Source: Deltaproteobacteria bacterium (GTDB lineage Bacteria > Myxococcota_A > Polyangia > Polyangiales > JADJMO01). Taken from it: a stretch of DNA of 64,000 nt. The translations under genes were made by a program, and so were the position numbers. Of the stretch, positions 8,570 through 17,619 are shown in pieces; positions within the stretch are counted from its first letter, which is position 1, and the number at the start of each line of letters is the position of its first letter. Location of the stretch: the NCBI GenBank assembly GCA_016182965.1, contig JACPFM010000083.1, positions 1-64,000 of the forward strand, written 5' to 3'. The notes below the pieces were generated by a model. The model worked only from the letters and a program-made list of their open reading frames with translations, did no database searches and was not told the DNA's origin.

Positions 8570-11435
8570 CGCGCGAGCGCGCGAGCGCCCAGACGACCGC
8601 GGCGAGGCCGAGCCATCCTTCCTCTCGCGAGCGGCGCGAGCCGCGACCACCTACGGCGCAGCCGCCGTCGTCCTCGGGGACGTGCGCGACCGTGCAGCTC
8701 TTGCTCGCCAGATCGCACACGTGACCCGGGCCGCAGTCGTTGGACGTCACGCAGGTGGTTCGACACGCGCCGAAGGCGACGTCGCACGCGTACGGCGCGC
8801 AGTCGAACGGCGTCGCCGCCTCGACCGGGCACTTGTCGCCGGCCGCGGCGCAGAACGCCGGCCCGACGCCCCGTGTCGCATCGGTGCAGCGGTTGCGACC
8901 GCAGAGCGTGTCGGGGCCGGCGCCGATGCAGGTGCCGCCGCCGCTGCAGGTGCCGATGCAGGTCCCCGGCGGACCGCACTCGTTGCGCAGATCGACGCCG
9001 TACGGCTCGGGGACGCACACGCCCGGCGAGGTGATCAGGTTGCAGCTGAAGCACTTGCGATCGCAGCGCTCGTTGCAGCAGACGCCCTGGACGCAGAACC
9101 CGCTCGCGCACTCGCTGTCGAGCCCGCAGCGCTGGAACTCGCCGCTGACCTTCGGCGGCTCGGTCGCGCTCAACCCGGCGTCGGGCGCCGGGCCGACGTC
9201 GACGGGGACGTCGGCAGGCGCGTCGACACCGGCGTCGCCGACGCCGGCGTCGCTCTCGAGGACGCACACGCCGCCGGTGCAGGTGCCGACCAGGCAGTCG
9301 GCGCTCGTGGTGCACGTAGTCTTGCAGGCGGTCGCGCTCTCGCACGCGAGGCCGCCCGCGCAGTCGACGGTCTTCTTCTCGACGCAGGTCGCGTCGGTGC
9401 CCGAGCAGTGGCCGCTCGTGAGCTTGCCGCCCTCGCACGACGAGTCGCACGCGGTGGTCGCCGAGCGCGGCGCGCAGGCGCCCGACTTGCACGCGTCGAA
9501 CGTGCAGGCGCCGCCGCACTTCTTCCGCGGATCGGGGCCGTCGTCGGCGACCGAGCAGGTCCCGAGCTTCCCCGGGATCGCGCAGGAGCGACACGCGTCG
9601 TCGCACCCGGCGTCGCAGCAGACGCCGTCGGCGCAGTAGCCCGACGTGCACTCCGACGCGTCGGCGCAGGCCATCCCGTTCGCGCGGCGACCGACGCACG
9701 CGCCGGACGAGCACGTCGCGGTGAGCGCGCAGTCGGCGTTGGTCGTGCATGAGGTCTTGCACGCAGTGCCGCCGCAGCCGTACGGCGCGCACTTCACCGG
9801 CGCCGGCGCCGCGCAGCTGCCGGTGCCGTCGCACGTCGCCGCGGGGACGGCGTTGCCGCCGGCGCAGGCGGCCGGCGCGCAGGTGGTGGTCGCGGCCGGG
9901 TAGCTGCAGCTCGGCGACGTGCCGTCGCAGGCGCCCGCGCAGACGCCCGAGCCGCCGCACGCCGTGCGCACGCCGTGCGGAGCGCCGGCGACGCCGCTGC
10001 AGGTCCCGAGCTTGCCGGCGACGTCGCACGCCTCGCACTGGCCGAGGCACGCGCGATCGCAGCAGAACCCGTCGACGCAGATGCTCGACGCGCACTGGCG
10101 GGCCTCGGTGCAGACGCCGCCGAGGGGCTTCCTTGGGGCGCAGGCGCCGGCGCCGTCGCAGTACGATCCGGACGCGCAGTCGGCGTCGGTCGCGCACGTC
10201 GCCGACGGGCAGCCGGCGGCGACGCCGTCGCAGAGGCGCTTGCACGATCCGTCGGACGGCTGGCCGCCCTTCGGCACGATGGTGCAGGTGCCGACGCTCG
10301 AGGCGCAGGTCTGGCACGCGCCGGTGCACGCGGTGCTGCAGCACACGCCGCCGGCGCAGAACCCGCCCGTGCAGTCGGAGGAGGTGGTGCACCTCGAGAC
10401 CTTCCAGTGCAGGGCGTCGCCCTCGGCGGTCATGTCGACGGTGGACTCGTAGGTGAGCACGATACCCTTGGCGTCGCCGCCGACGATGATCATCTCGTCA
10501 CGCGCGGAGTCGTAGGCCATCGGCGCCTGCGCGCGCAGCGTCAGGCCCGTCGTCGCCAGCTGCGCCCAGGTGACGCCGTCGTAGACCCAGACCTGGGTCG
10601 ACCCGCCGATCATCACCACCTTCTTCAGACCGCCGTGGAAGGCCAGCGTCACGCCGGTGCGCGCCGGCGGCGACACCAGCGGCGACGCCTTGGTCCACGT
10701 CGTGCCGTCGTACTCCCACGTCTCGTCGAACAGCTTCCCGGCGTTGTCGTCGCCGCCCCACAGCACGGTGCGCTTGCGGACCGGGTCGTAGGTCATGCCG
10801 AAGAACTGGCGCGGGGTGGGCGACGCGGCCGGGGTGCGCTCCTTCCAGGCGAAGCCGTCCCACTCCCAGGTGTCGTTGACCGGCGGGCTCGCCGCGGCGA
10901 CGTGCCCGCCGAAGGCGACGGCGACCTTCCGCGCGAGATCGTAGGTGAAGCCGTGGCCGATGCGGGCCGCCGGCCGCGGCGTGGGCGCGCGCGAGACCCA
11001 CACCGTCCCGTTGTACTCGTACAACGTCGAGGAGTAGCTGATCGTGTACGAGTACCAGCTGAAGCCGCCGAAGATGATGACCGCGGCGCGCTCGGTGTCG
11101 AACGTCGCCGGCGCGTGCGCGAGGATGGGCATGCCGCCCGAGGAGCCCCACCCCCAGTCGGTGCCGTCGAACTCGAACACGTCGGTGTAGAAGGTGTTGT
11201 TGTTCTGCGCGCCTCCCACGGCGATCGTCCGCTTGCGGATCGGATCGTAGGCCAGCGAGGCCGCGACACGGGCGCCCGAAGGCCAGGTGCTCTTCGTCCA
11301 CGTGGCCGTCTCCAGGCCGACGGCCTGAGACGTGCGCGCGGTCGACGCGTCGTCGAGCGTGTCGACCGGTGACGACGAGCAGGCGACGGACGCGATCGCC
11401 GACAGCGCGATCGCGAAGCGCGATGAACCCACCAT
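8541..11435 (-). CDS. Kelch/Cys-rich surface protein, MYXO-CTERM-like tail
   Basis: The protein has 964 residues. It begins with a lipobox (ASVAC at about residue 19), preceded by a strong ribosome site (AAGGAGG). Residues of about 45-330 contain Kelch-type repeats (AYDPIRKRTIAVGG, FDTERAAVIIFGG, TYDPVRKRTVLWGG), predicting a beta-propeller. From about 340 to 920 there are many Cys-rich modules of the CxxxxDCxxGxxCxxGVCC type found in large myxobacterial surface proteins. The end (GGCAVGG, a hydrophobic helix, then Arg-rich) resembles a MYXO-CTERM sorting signal. Having both a lipobox and a C-terminal sorting tail is unusual. A role in adhesion or surface display is inferred. Confidence 0.75.
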   Translation of the reverse strand: MVGSSRFAIALSAIASVACSSSPVDTLDDASTARTSQAVGLETATWTKSTWPSGARVAASLAYDPIRKRTIAVGGAQNNNTFYTDVFEFDGTDWGWGSSGGMPILAHAPATFDTERAAVIIFGGFSWYSYTISYSSTLYEYNGTVWVSRAPTPRPAARIGHGFTYDLARKVAVAFGGHVAAASPPVNDTWEWDGFAWKERTPAASPTPRQFFGMTYDPVRKRTVLWGGDDNAGKLFDETWEYDGTTWTKASPLVSPPARTGVTLAFHGGLKKVVMIGGSTQVWVYDGVTWAQLATTGLTLRAQAPMAYDSARDEMIIVGGDAKGIVLTYESTVDMTAEGDALHWKVSRCTTSSDCTGGFCAGGVCCSTACTGACQTCASSVGTCTIVPKGGQPSDGSCKRLCDGVAAGCPSATCATDADCASGSYCDGAGACAPRKPLGGVCTEARQCASSICVDGFCCDRACLGQCEACDVAGKLGTCSGVAGAPHGVRTACGGSGVCAGACDGTSPSCSYPAATTTCAPAACAGGNAVPAATCDGTGSCAAPAPVKCAPYGCGGTACKTSCTTNADCALTATCSSGACVGRRANGMACADASECTSGYCADGVCCDAGCDDACRSCAIPGKLGTCSVADDGPDPRKKCGGACTFDACKSGACAPRSATTACDSSCEGGKLTSGHCSGTDATCVEKKTVDCAGGLACESATACKTTCTTSADCLVGTCTGGVCVLESDAGVGDAGVDAPADVPVDVGPAPDAGLSATEPPKVSGEFQRCGLDSECASGFCVQGVCCNERCDRKCFSCNLITSPGVCVPEPYGVDLRNECGPPGTCIGTCSGGGTCIGAGPDTLCGRNRCTDATRGVGPAFCAAAGDKCPVEAATPFDCAPYACDVAFGACRTTCVTSNDCGPGHVCDLASKSCTVAHVPEDDGGCAVGGRGSRRSREEGWLGLAAVVWALARSRVSGRRSAPR

Positions 11436-11593
11436 GTCCCCCTCCTTGCGTGCAGGTCCACGGTATCACCGCGCGCGGTCGAGGCGGGCTCGTTTCGCAG
11501 CGTCTCGAACCGGGCGTGGCGGGCTGCGGCGGCCGCGGACGAGGGCGAAACGCGCTTCCCGCGGCGTCGGCGGAGGGCGGATAATCCAGGAGC

Positions 11594-13522
11594 ATGCGTG
11601 CGCTGCTCCTCCTCGCGATCGCCGCCGTCTCCTGCTCTTCCGAGGAGGCGGCGGCCCCGCGCGAGGAGCCGTGCACCGTCTCACTCGGAGCCGGTGCGGG
11701 CGCCGATCTCGTCCTCGTCGGCAGCGGCAGCTGCGCCGGGACCACCGCCTTCACGCTGCGCGTGGCCACCGGCGATCCGGCCGCGCCGACATGGCATGAC
11801 GCAGCTTCATCGCCCTTGAAGGTGCGCGGCGCATGGTCGAAGAAGGGCGACGCGTTCGTGCGCACGGTGGAGATCGAGGCGACCGAGGGCGCGACGCTCG
11901 TCGGGGTCGAGTGGCGATCGAGCGCGGTCGCCGGCGATCGCGTGCTGCACCACGGCTACCAGAGCTGGACGTACACCGGCGTCGAGACCATGCCCGATGC
12001 CGTCGGCGAGGCGCTCGGCACCGCGCGACCCGGCGGCGACGGCGAGGACGCGGTCGCCGAAAAGGCCGGCGTGTCGTGGTGGGTCGGCGCGGCGATGGAC
12101 GAGAAGGGGCGCGGGCTGCTCGCCGGCGCCGACGGCGGCACCGTGCTGCCGACCTTCGTCGCCGTCGACCGCAGCGGCATGCGCGTCGTGCAGGGCATGC
12201 GCGGCGACGCCGTCGCGATGACGAAGGGCTCCAAGCGCGCGCTCGACGGGCTGTTCTTCAGCGTCGGCGACGTGTCGTCGAGCCTCGACGCGTACGCCCG
12301 ACACGTGGTGTCGCTCCACCCGCCGGCGATCCCCCGAAGGCCGACGCTCGGCGGCTGGGGTTCGTGGAACCTCTACTACGCGAAGATCGACGCCGCGAAG
12401 ATGCGCGAGGAGGCGGCGTGGGCGGCCACGACGCTCCTGCCGCTCGGGATGAAGGACCTCCTCCTCGACGACGGCTACGAGCCGCACTGGGGCGACTGGC
12501 GCGCGTCGACCGCCTTCGGCGCGGAGCTCGCGACGCTCAACGACGAGCAGAAGAAGCTCGGGCTGTCGCCCGCGGTGTGGCTCGCGCCGGTGTACGTCGA
12601 CGTGAAGGATCCGCTGATCAAGGACAAGCCCGCGTGGTTCGTGAAGAAGCCCTCGGGTGAGCTGCGCACCTTCGTCAACTTCGGCCCGACCTACGCCGCG
12701 CTCGACGTCACCCACCCCGACGCGCGCGCGCACGTGGTCGACTCGATCGAGCGCTACCGCGCGTGGGGGTACGCCACGATCAAGATCGACTTCCTCTTCG
12801 GCGCGGCGATCTCCGGCGTGCGGCAGGAGGGCATCACCGGCCTCGAGTCGTACCAGCGGTGGATGAAGGCGATCCGCGAGGCCGCGGGCGACATGCACGT
12901 CATCGGGTGCGGCGCGCCGATCCTGCCTTCGGTCGGGTGGGTCGACTCGATGCGCACCGGGCCCGACGTGGCGTTCGACATGAGCCCCGAGGCGACCTGG
13001 CCGTTCGTCGCCTCGCAGGCGCGTCACACCGCGTTCCGCGCGTTCACCGACGCGTGGTGGGCGCTCGATCCCGACGTGGTGATCCTGCGCGGCAAGGGCA
13101 TCGACGACGCCGAAGCGTGGACCTTCGTCGTGTCGAGCGCGATGGCCGGCGGCAACTGGCTGAGCGGCGACGGCCGGCAGTCTTCGCCCGCGCGCCTCGC
13201 GATGATGCTCGCGCCCGAGGTGATGGCGCTCGCGCGCGACGGAAAGGCGGCGCGCCCGATCGACCTCGGCGCGCAGCTGGACGAGCGGCCGGTCGGCACG
13301 CCGGTCCTCGTCGGCAGCGGCGTCGTCGCGGTGCCGCACGTTTGGAAGAAGGACGGGGCGCTCGCGGTGTTCGCGTGGGACGACGAGGGGTACTCGACGA
13401 CCGTGTCGCTGCCGGCGGGCGCGAACGAGATCGTGCCCGAGGGCGGCAAGGTCGCGCGCAAGCCGGCCGCGTCGGGGCAGATCAGCGTGCCGCGGCACGG
13501 CGCGCGGTTGTTCGTGTTCTGA
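11594..13522 (+). CDS. GH36-type alpha-galactosidase-like lipoprotein
   Basis: The protein has 642 residues with a lipoprotein signal (LLLAIAAVSC, Cys at about 14). An N-terminal beta region (to about 245) precedes a TIM barrel with the clan D signatures GWGSWNLYY, LDDGYEPHWGDW and YATIKIDFLFGA. The nucleophile of the KxD motif is Asp399, and the likely acid/base is Asp458 in RTGPDV. A short C-terminal beta domain ends ...RHGARLFVF. This fits glycoside hydrolase family 36 (alpha-galactosidase or alpha-N-acetylgalactosaminidase), exported to the envelope. Activity on a particular sugar cannot be read off. It is divergent from the Kelch gene with 158 bp between them. Confidence 0.8.
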   Translation: MRALLLLAIAAVSCSSEEAAAPREEPCTVSLGAGAGADLVLVGSGSCAGTTAFTLRVATGDPAAPTWHDAASSPLKVRGAWSKKGDAFVRTVEIEATEGATLVGVEWRSSAVAGDRVLHHGYQSWTYTGVETMPDAVGEALGTARPGGDGEDAVAEKAGVSWWVGAAMDEKGRGLLAGADGGTVLPTFVAVDRSGMRVVQGMRGDAVAMTKGSKRALDGLFFSVGDVSSSLDAYARHVVSLHPPAIPRRPTLGGWGSWNLYYAKIDAAKMREEAAWAATTLLPLGMKDLLLDDGYEPHWGDWRASTAFGAELATLNDEQKKLGLSPAVWLAPVYVDVKDPLIKDKPAWFVKKPSGELRTFVNFGPTYAALDVTHPDARAHVVDSIERYRAWGYATIKIDFLFGAAISGVRQEGITGLESYQRWMKAIREAAGDMHVIGCGAPILPSVGWVDSMRTGPDVAFDMSPEATWPFVASQARHTAFRAFTDAWWALDPDVVILRGKGIDDAEAWTFVVSSAMAGGNWLSGDGRQSSPARLAMMLAPEVMALARDGKAARPIDLGAQLDERPVGTPVLVGSGVVAVPHVWKKDGALAVFAWDDEGYSTTVSLPAGANEIVPEGGKVARKPAASGQISVPRHGARLFVF

Positions 13523-13652
13523 ACAGCTCGACCGTTTGCGGCGTTGCTTGCGGTGTGGTCGGCGCAAGCGGATCATCCGGGCCATCGACCGTCATTGCAG
13601 ACGCACCGGGGGCGTGGCACCCGCGTGGTGCAGCTCCGGAACCGAGGTAGCG

Positions 13653-14399
13653 ATGCACACCGACCTCGCCTCGACGCCCGTCCTCACCACGCTCGACGAC
13701 GCCGATCGCCGCGCGCTCGAGCACCTGCTCCGCGCCGCGCGCGGCCACGTGCACCTGCCGCCGCTCGGGGCGTTCCGGCGCATGGAGTCCGACGAGATCT
13801 GGGCGAAGCTCGTCCGCCAGGCGTGCGTGCTCGGCTCCTCGCGCGAAATGGAGCGCATCGAGCACGATCCGGTGAAGGCCAAGAAGTTCTTCGCGGCGAT
13901 CCGCCCTGCGGCGCTGCGCGACGCGGGCCTCATCCGCAAGCAGATGTCGCGCGTGCTGTCGGACTACCAGGCCACGCGCTTCCCCCTGCGCACCGCCCGC
14001 GCGCTCACCGAGATGCTCGACAACGAGCGCATCGTGGTCGGCACGCGCGTGGTGCTGCTCGAGGGTCTCGACATGGAGCGGAGCGGCGACGAGCTGCGCG
14101 CCGAGCTCCGCCGCCGTTGCCCGCTGCTCAGCCTGAAGTGCGCGTCGGACTTCATGATCGAGGTCGGCCTCTCGCACGACGTCATCGCGCTCGACACCAA
14201 GGTGCTCGCGGCGCTGCGCGCGTGGTTCGGGTGCGAGGTGTCGATGACCGTCGTCCAGAGCCGCGAAGCCGTGTACACGTCGATCGAGGCCGCGCTGCGG
14301 TCGGAGTGCGCGCGGCTCGGCGTGCGCCTCGGGGAGCTCGGGCGGACGATCACGCAGCTGTCGGGGAAGACGGCGCTCGAGTTCTTGATGGAGCGTTAG
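13653..14399 (+). CDS. HhH-GPD DNA glycosylase-like protein (tentative)
   Basis: The protein has 248 residues and an ATG start at 13653. The segment LLSLKCASDFMIEVGLSHDVIALDTKVL resembles the helix-hairpin-helix/Asp motif of Ogg and AGOG glycosylase-lyases: Lys in the hairpin would be the Schiff-base residue and Asp in IALDTK the catalytic acid. The rest is helical, as in that superfamily. These enzymes excise oxidised bases such as 8-oxoguanine. No Fe-S cluster Cys set is present. The call is tentative because only this motif is recognisable. Confidence 0.45.
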   Translation: MHTDLASTPVLTTLDDADRRALEHLLRAARGHVHLPPLGAFRRMESDEIWAKLVRQACVLGSSREMERIEHDPVKAKKFFAAIRPAALRDAGLIRKQMSRVLSDYQATRFPLRTARALTEMLDNERIVVGTRVVLLEGLDMERSGDELRAELRRRCPLLSLKCASDFMIEVGLSHDVIALDTKVLAALRAWFGCEVSMTVVQSREAVYTSIEAALRSECARLGVRLGELGRTITQLSGKTALEFLMER

Positions 14400-14449
14400 G
14401 GCCGGGTCGTAGATCGGCGACTGGCGCGCGCGTTGCTCGAAACTGCGCG

Positions 14450-15172
14450 ATGACACGCGTGCTCGAGCGGGGAAACATCTACTTCCTCTTCCGCCCGCGC
14501 GTCGGCGAGGAGCGGCCCGACGGGCTCGACGACGTGCAGCGTCTGTTCGTCGTGCTCATCCCGCGCGACGAGCACGTGTATCGGCGGCTGGTCATCGGCC
14601 GCAAGCGCATGCCCGACACCGGCGCGCACGAGCGGCACTGGGCCTTCGTCGACAAGGTCGCCGATCGGCCCGAGCCGCTGCAGGAGGATCTCGAGGCGCA
14701 GCGGTACGCGACCAAAGCGCGCGGCGAGCGCGTGCAGCCCGCGGGGCGCCCGGCGGGCGAGGGCGTGTACGCCATCGTCGAGCACCTCGTCGAAAGCGCC
14801 CCGCACGTCCACCTCGCGTACGCGCTCGAGGTCCCGGACGAGCCCGGCGCCGTGCAGCGGGAGCTCGGAATCGATCGCGAGGCGAGCTACGTCGTCGCGG
14901 TGCTCAATCCGCTGCCGCGCACCGGGACCACCGACTACCCCGCGCACCTGCAGGCGCGCTTCGCCGACCGCAGGTTCGCGCCGCTCGATCCGGAGCTCCT
15001 CGATCACGAAGGGGCGGAGCTGGTCTTGATCGGCGCGCGCGAGCACCCGCAGGAGGAGCTCGGGATCGAGCTCCACGCCGAGCGCGCGTGGAACGTGGAC
15101 ATCTTCCGCGAGCTGCACCTCGACCGGGAGACGCACCCCGCGCAGCCGCTGTTCGAGGGGGCGTGGGACTGA
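14450..15172 (+). CDS. Conserved hypothetical protein
   Basis: The protein has about 240 residues and starts MTRVLERGNIYFLFRP. It appears soluble, with several beta strands and a central region rich in Pro and Glu. A conserved-looking HxHLAYALEVP segment and a closing LxxEGAWD segment suggest a real family, but I cannot name it. It sits 50 bp after the glycosylase-like gene and may be in the same transcription unit. Confidence 0.6.
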   Translation: MTRVLERGNIYFLFRPRVGEERPDGLDDVQRLFVVLIPRDEHVYRRLVIGRKRMPDTGAHERHWAFVDKVADRPEPLQEDLEAQRYATKARGERVQPAGRPAGEGVYAIVEHLVESAPHVHLAYALEVPDEPGAVQRELGIDREASYVVAVLNPLPRTGTTDYPAHLQARFADRRFAPLDPELLDHEGAELVLIGAREHPQEELGIELHAERAWNVDIFRELHLDRETHPAQPLFEGAWD

Positions 15173-15204
15173 AACGCGACCGGAGTACGCGGCATCAGGC
15201 CCGA

Positions 15205-15645
15205 ATGGCCGTCGACGTGCTCACCGAGATCGTCATCGCTCGCCCGCGGCGCGAGGTCGCCGCGTTCGCCGGCGATCCGAGCAACGCGCCGGAGTGGTAC
15301 GTGAACATCGAGTCGGTCGAGTGGAAGACCGCGCCGCCGATTCGTGTCGGGTCGCGGGTGGCGTTCGTCGCGCGGTTCCTCGGGCGGCGGCTCGCGTACA
15401 CCTACGAGATCGTGGAATTCGAGGAAGGCTCGCGGCTGGTGATGCGCACCGCCGAGGGTCCGTTCCCGATGGAGACGACGTACACGTGGGACGACGCGGG
15501 CGAGGGGCGCACGCGGATGACGCTGCGGAATCGCGGCGAGCCGAGCGGGTTCGCGAAGGTCGCCGCGCCGTTCATGGCGGCGGCGATGCGGCGGGCGAAC
15601 GGGAAGGATCTGGTGATGCTGAAGAAGGTGTTGGAGCGGACGTAG
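15205..15645 (+). CDS. SRPBCC (START-like) family protein
   Basis: The protein has 146 residues with the typical pattern of the polyketide cyclase/dehydrase-like SRPBCC fold: an N-terminal strand and helix (VDVLTEIVIARPRREVAAFAGD), the NAPEWY segment, a long curved sheet (YTYEIVEFEEGSRLVMRTAEG) and a C-terminal helix ending LVMLKKVLERT. The fold makes a deep hydrophobic ligand pocket. The ligand is unknown. It follows the hypothetical gene ending at 15172 by 32 bp on the same strand. Confidence 0.75.
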   Translation: MAVDVLTEIVIARPRREVAAFAGDPSNAPEWYVNIESVEWKTAPPIRVGSRVAFVARFLGRRLAYTYEIVEFEEGSRLVMRTAEGPFPMETTYTWDDAGEGRTRMTLRNRGEPSGFAKVAAPFMAAAMRRANGKDLVMLKKVLERT

Positions 15646-15842
15646 ACGTCACGGCTTCGGCGGAGGCGTCGGCGGAGGGCTCGACCGGTCCGGAGCATGC
15701 CGCGAGGGGAGGACCACGAGCGTCCGGGAACGCAGCATGGTCGTGGGCTGGGGCCGGAGTGCGGCGCGTCCGTAGGAACACCACTCGATCGAAACGACTC
15801 GCGGGTAGCGCCGCACGCGCCCGGCGTTACGATGTGCTCTGC

Positions 15843-16432
15843 ATGACGGCGACGGCGACCCGCTTCACCGAGGCCGAGTACCTTGCGCTCGAGGCCGCCA
15901 GCGAAGCGAAGCACGAGTTCGTCAACGGCGCGATCGTTGCGATGGCGGGGGCGACGCCGCCGCACAACGCTCTCGCGGTCAATATTGCGGCTGCGCTGCT
16001 CGCGCTGGCCCGGGGCCGCGGGTGCGTCGTACTGAGCAGCGACCAGCGCGTCCATGTGCCGGCGACCGGTCTCTATACGTATCCCGACGTGACCGTGGCG
16101 TGCGGCGACCGCCGCTACAAGGACGACAACCCACCGACCTTGCTCGACCCGACGTGTCTCGTCGAGGTCACCAGCGACACGAGCGAAGACTTCGATCGCG
16201 GATCGAAGTTCGTCCATTATCAGGCGATCGAGTCGCTGCGCGAGTACCTGGTCGTCTCGCATCGTGAACGGCGGATCGATCACCACCGAAGGCTCGATAC
16301 GGGGCAGTGGCTCTACACGGCGTGCGCCGGCGCCGATGCGATCGTCGAGCTCCCCGCGCTCGGGGGCCGATTCGGGTGTCGGACGTGTACGACGGCGTCG
16401 ACCTCGATGAGGGACGCGCCGTCGGACGGTAG
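15843..16432 (+). pseudogene. Uma2-family nuclease, frameshifted 3' end
   Basis: This is a Uma2 (DUF820)-like protein of about 196 residues. The fold is a PD-(D/E)XK restriction endonuclease type: AKHEFVNG near the start, YPDVTV with the first Asp, TCLVEV with the Glu, then FVHYQAI. The frame breaks close to 16377: the original frame runs on into an Arg-rich read-through, while one frame over gives VSDVYDGVDLDEGRAVGR and a stop at 16430-16432, the normal family ending. One missing G in GGG explains this. It may be a sequencing error; otherwise the gene was lost recently. It converges with jetD, 11 bp away. Confidence 0.65.
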
Positions 16433-16443
16433 TCGGCACTGCG

Positions 16444-17616
16444 TCAGAGCGTGCTCAGCGCGCGCTGGAGAGAGCCGTACCCGATGCGCTCCTGCTCCAG
16501 CCGCACCTTCTCGCCGAGCCGATCGTGCAGCAGATCGTCGAAGAGCGCGGCCTCGGCCTGCGTGAGGTGCGGCACCGGCCCCGTGTTCTGGCGTGGCTCG
16601 CGCACCCAGCTCGCGCGGTGCGCGAGGAGCGTCTCGCGATCCATGAGCAACGAGCGAGCGCTCGGAAATGATGCGCGGAGCCGATCGAGCATCACGAACC
16701 CGTGCGTGTCGAGATCGCCCCAGTAGTGAATCGGACGCTCGGCGAGCCACGGCAGGGCAGCGAGCGATTCGACGCCGTAGCCGAGCCCGAAGATGACGAC
16801 GGCATCGTCGATCTCGGGGAAGGACAACCCGTTGAGCTCGTTCTCCGTGATGAAGACACGGGCCGCTGTGGGCGCGTACGCCGCGAGCTGGTGGACGGGG
16901 ACCGAGAGGTCGGTGAGACCACCGATTGCATGTCGATCGTCGAGGATGCGGAAGCGAATGCACGGCGACTTCGCGCGGAACCCGTAGCGCACCTCGAACT
17001 GCGAAGCCGTGCGGTCGACGGCGGCGGGAGGAAGGACCTGATCGAGGAGCTCCGTCAGCAGCTTGCGGTGCTCTTCGATGAGCTTCGTGTCGACTCCGGG
17101 AAGATCGACGGTGCGCACGTACACGGCCGGGCGCGGGTGCGCACGCAGCCACGAGACCACCGAGAGCAGACGGTCCCATGTCGCCGCGTGCGCGAGCACC
17201 TCGTGCGGCTTCTTGATCAGCCACGCGCGGAGCTCGGGAAACTCGGCGAGTGTGCGCCGGGCCAGGCGGTCGAAGCGATCGGCCGGGCGACGCACGCCGA
17301 GCAGCTGGATCGCGTCGGCCTCGGTGGGCACGACGATGCGCTCGGGCACGCGGTTTCGGCCGAGCTGGCGGTGATCCAGCTCGGCCCAGACCACGTCGTA
17401 GCCGTACCCCAGGGTGGCGCGCGACCCGTTCTCGAGCGCGCGTACCCACGCGCGGACCTCGTCGAACCGGTCGAGCAGCGCGCGGCTGTCGGGCCGGTGC
17501 GAGCGCACGGTCATGGGGAACAGCGGCTCTCCGCCGAGGCGCGCCGCGAGGATGCGGCCTCGGTCCCACGCCTTCTGCACCTCGGCGCGGATGTCGTCAG
17601 GGCTCGTCCAGTCCAT
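16444..17616 (-). CDS. jetD: Wadjet nuclease subunit JetD
   Basis: The protein has 390 residues with an N-terminal DUF3322 part and a C-terminal DUF2220 Toprim-like part. The Toprim metal site is visible as ITENELNG (Glu) and YWGDLDTHG (Asp-x-Asp). In type I Wadjet systems JetD is the nuclease that cleaves circular plasmid DNA after the JetABC condensin has extruded it. It is the last gene of the operon, 3 bp after jetC. Its length matches the family. Confidence 0.93.
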   Translation of the reverse strand: MDWTSPDDIRAEVQKAWDRGRILAARLGGEPLFPMTVRSHRPDSRALLDRFDEVRAWVRALENGSRATLGYGYDVVWAELDHRQLGRNRVPERIVVPTEADAIQLLGVRRPADRFDRLARRTLAEFPELRAWLIKKPHEVLAHAATWDRLLSVVSWLRAHPRPAVYVRTVDLPGVDTKLIEEHRKLLTELLDQVLPPAAVDRTASQFEVRYGFRAKSPCIRFRILDDRHAIGGLTDLSVPVHQLAAYAPTAARVFITENELNGLSFPEIDDAVVIFGLGYGVESLAALPWLAERPIHYWGDLDTHGFVMLDRLRASFPSARSLLMDRETLLAHRASWVREPRQNTGPVPHLTQAEAALFDDLLHDRLGEKVRLEQERIGYGSLQRALSTL

Positions 17617-17619
17617 CGG

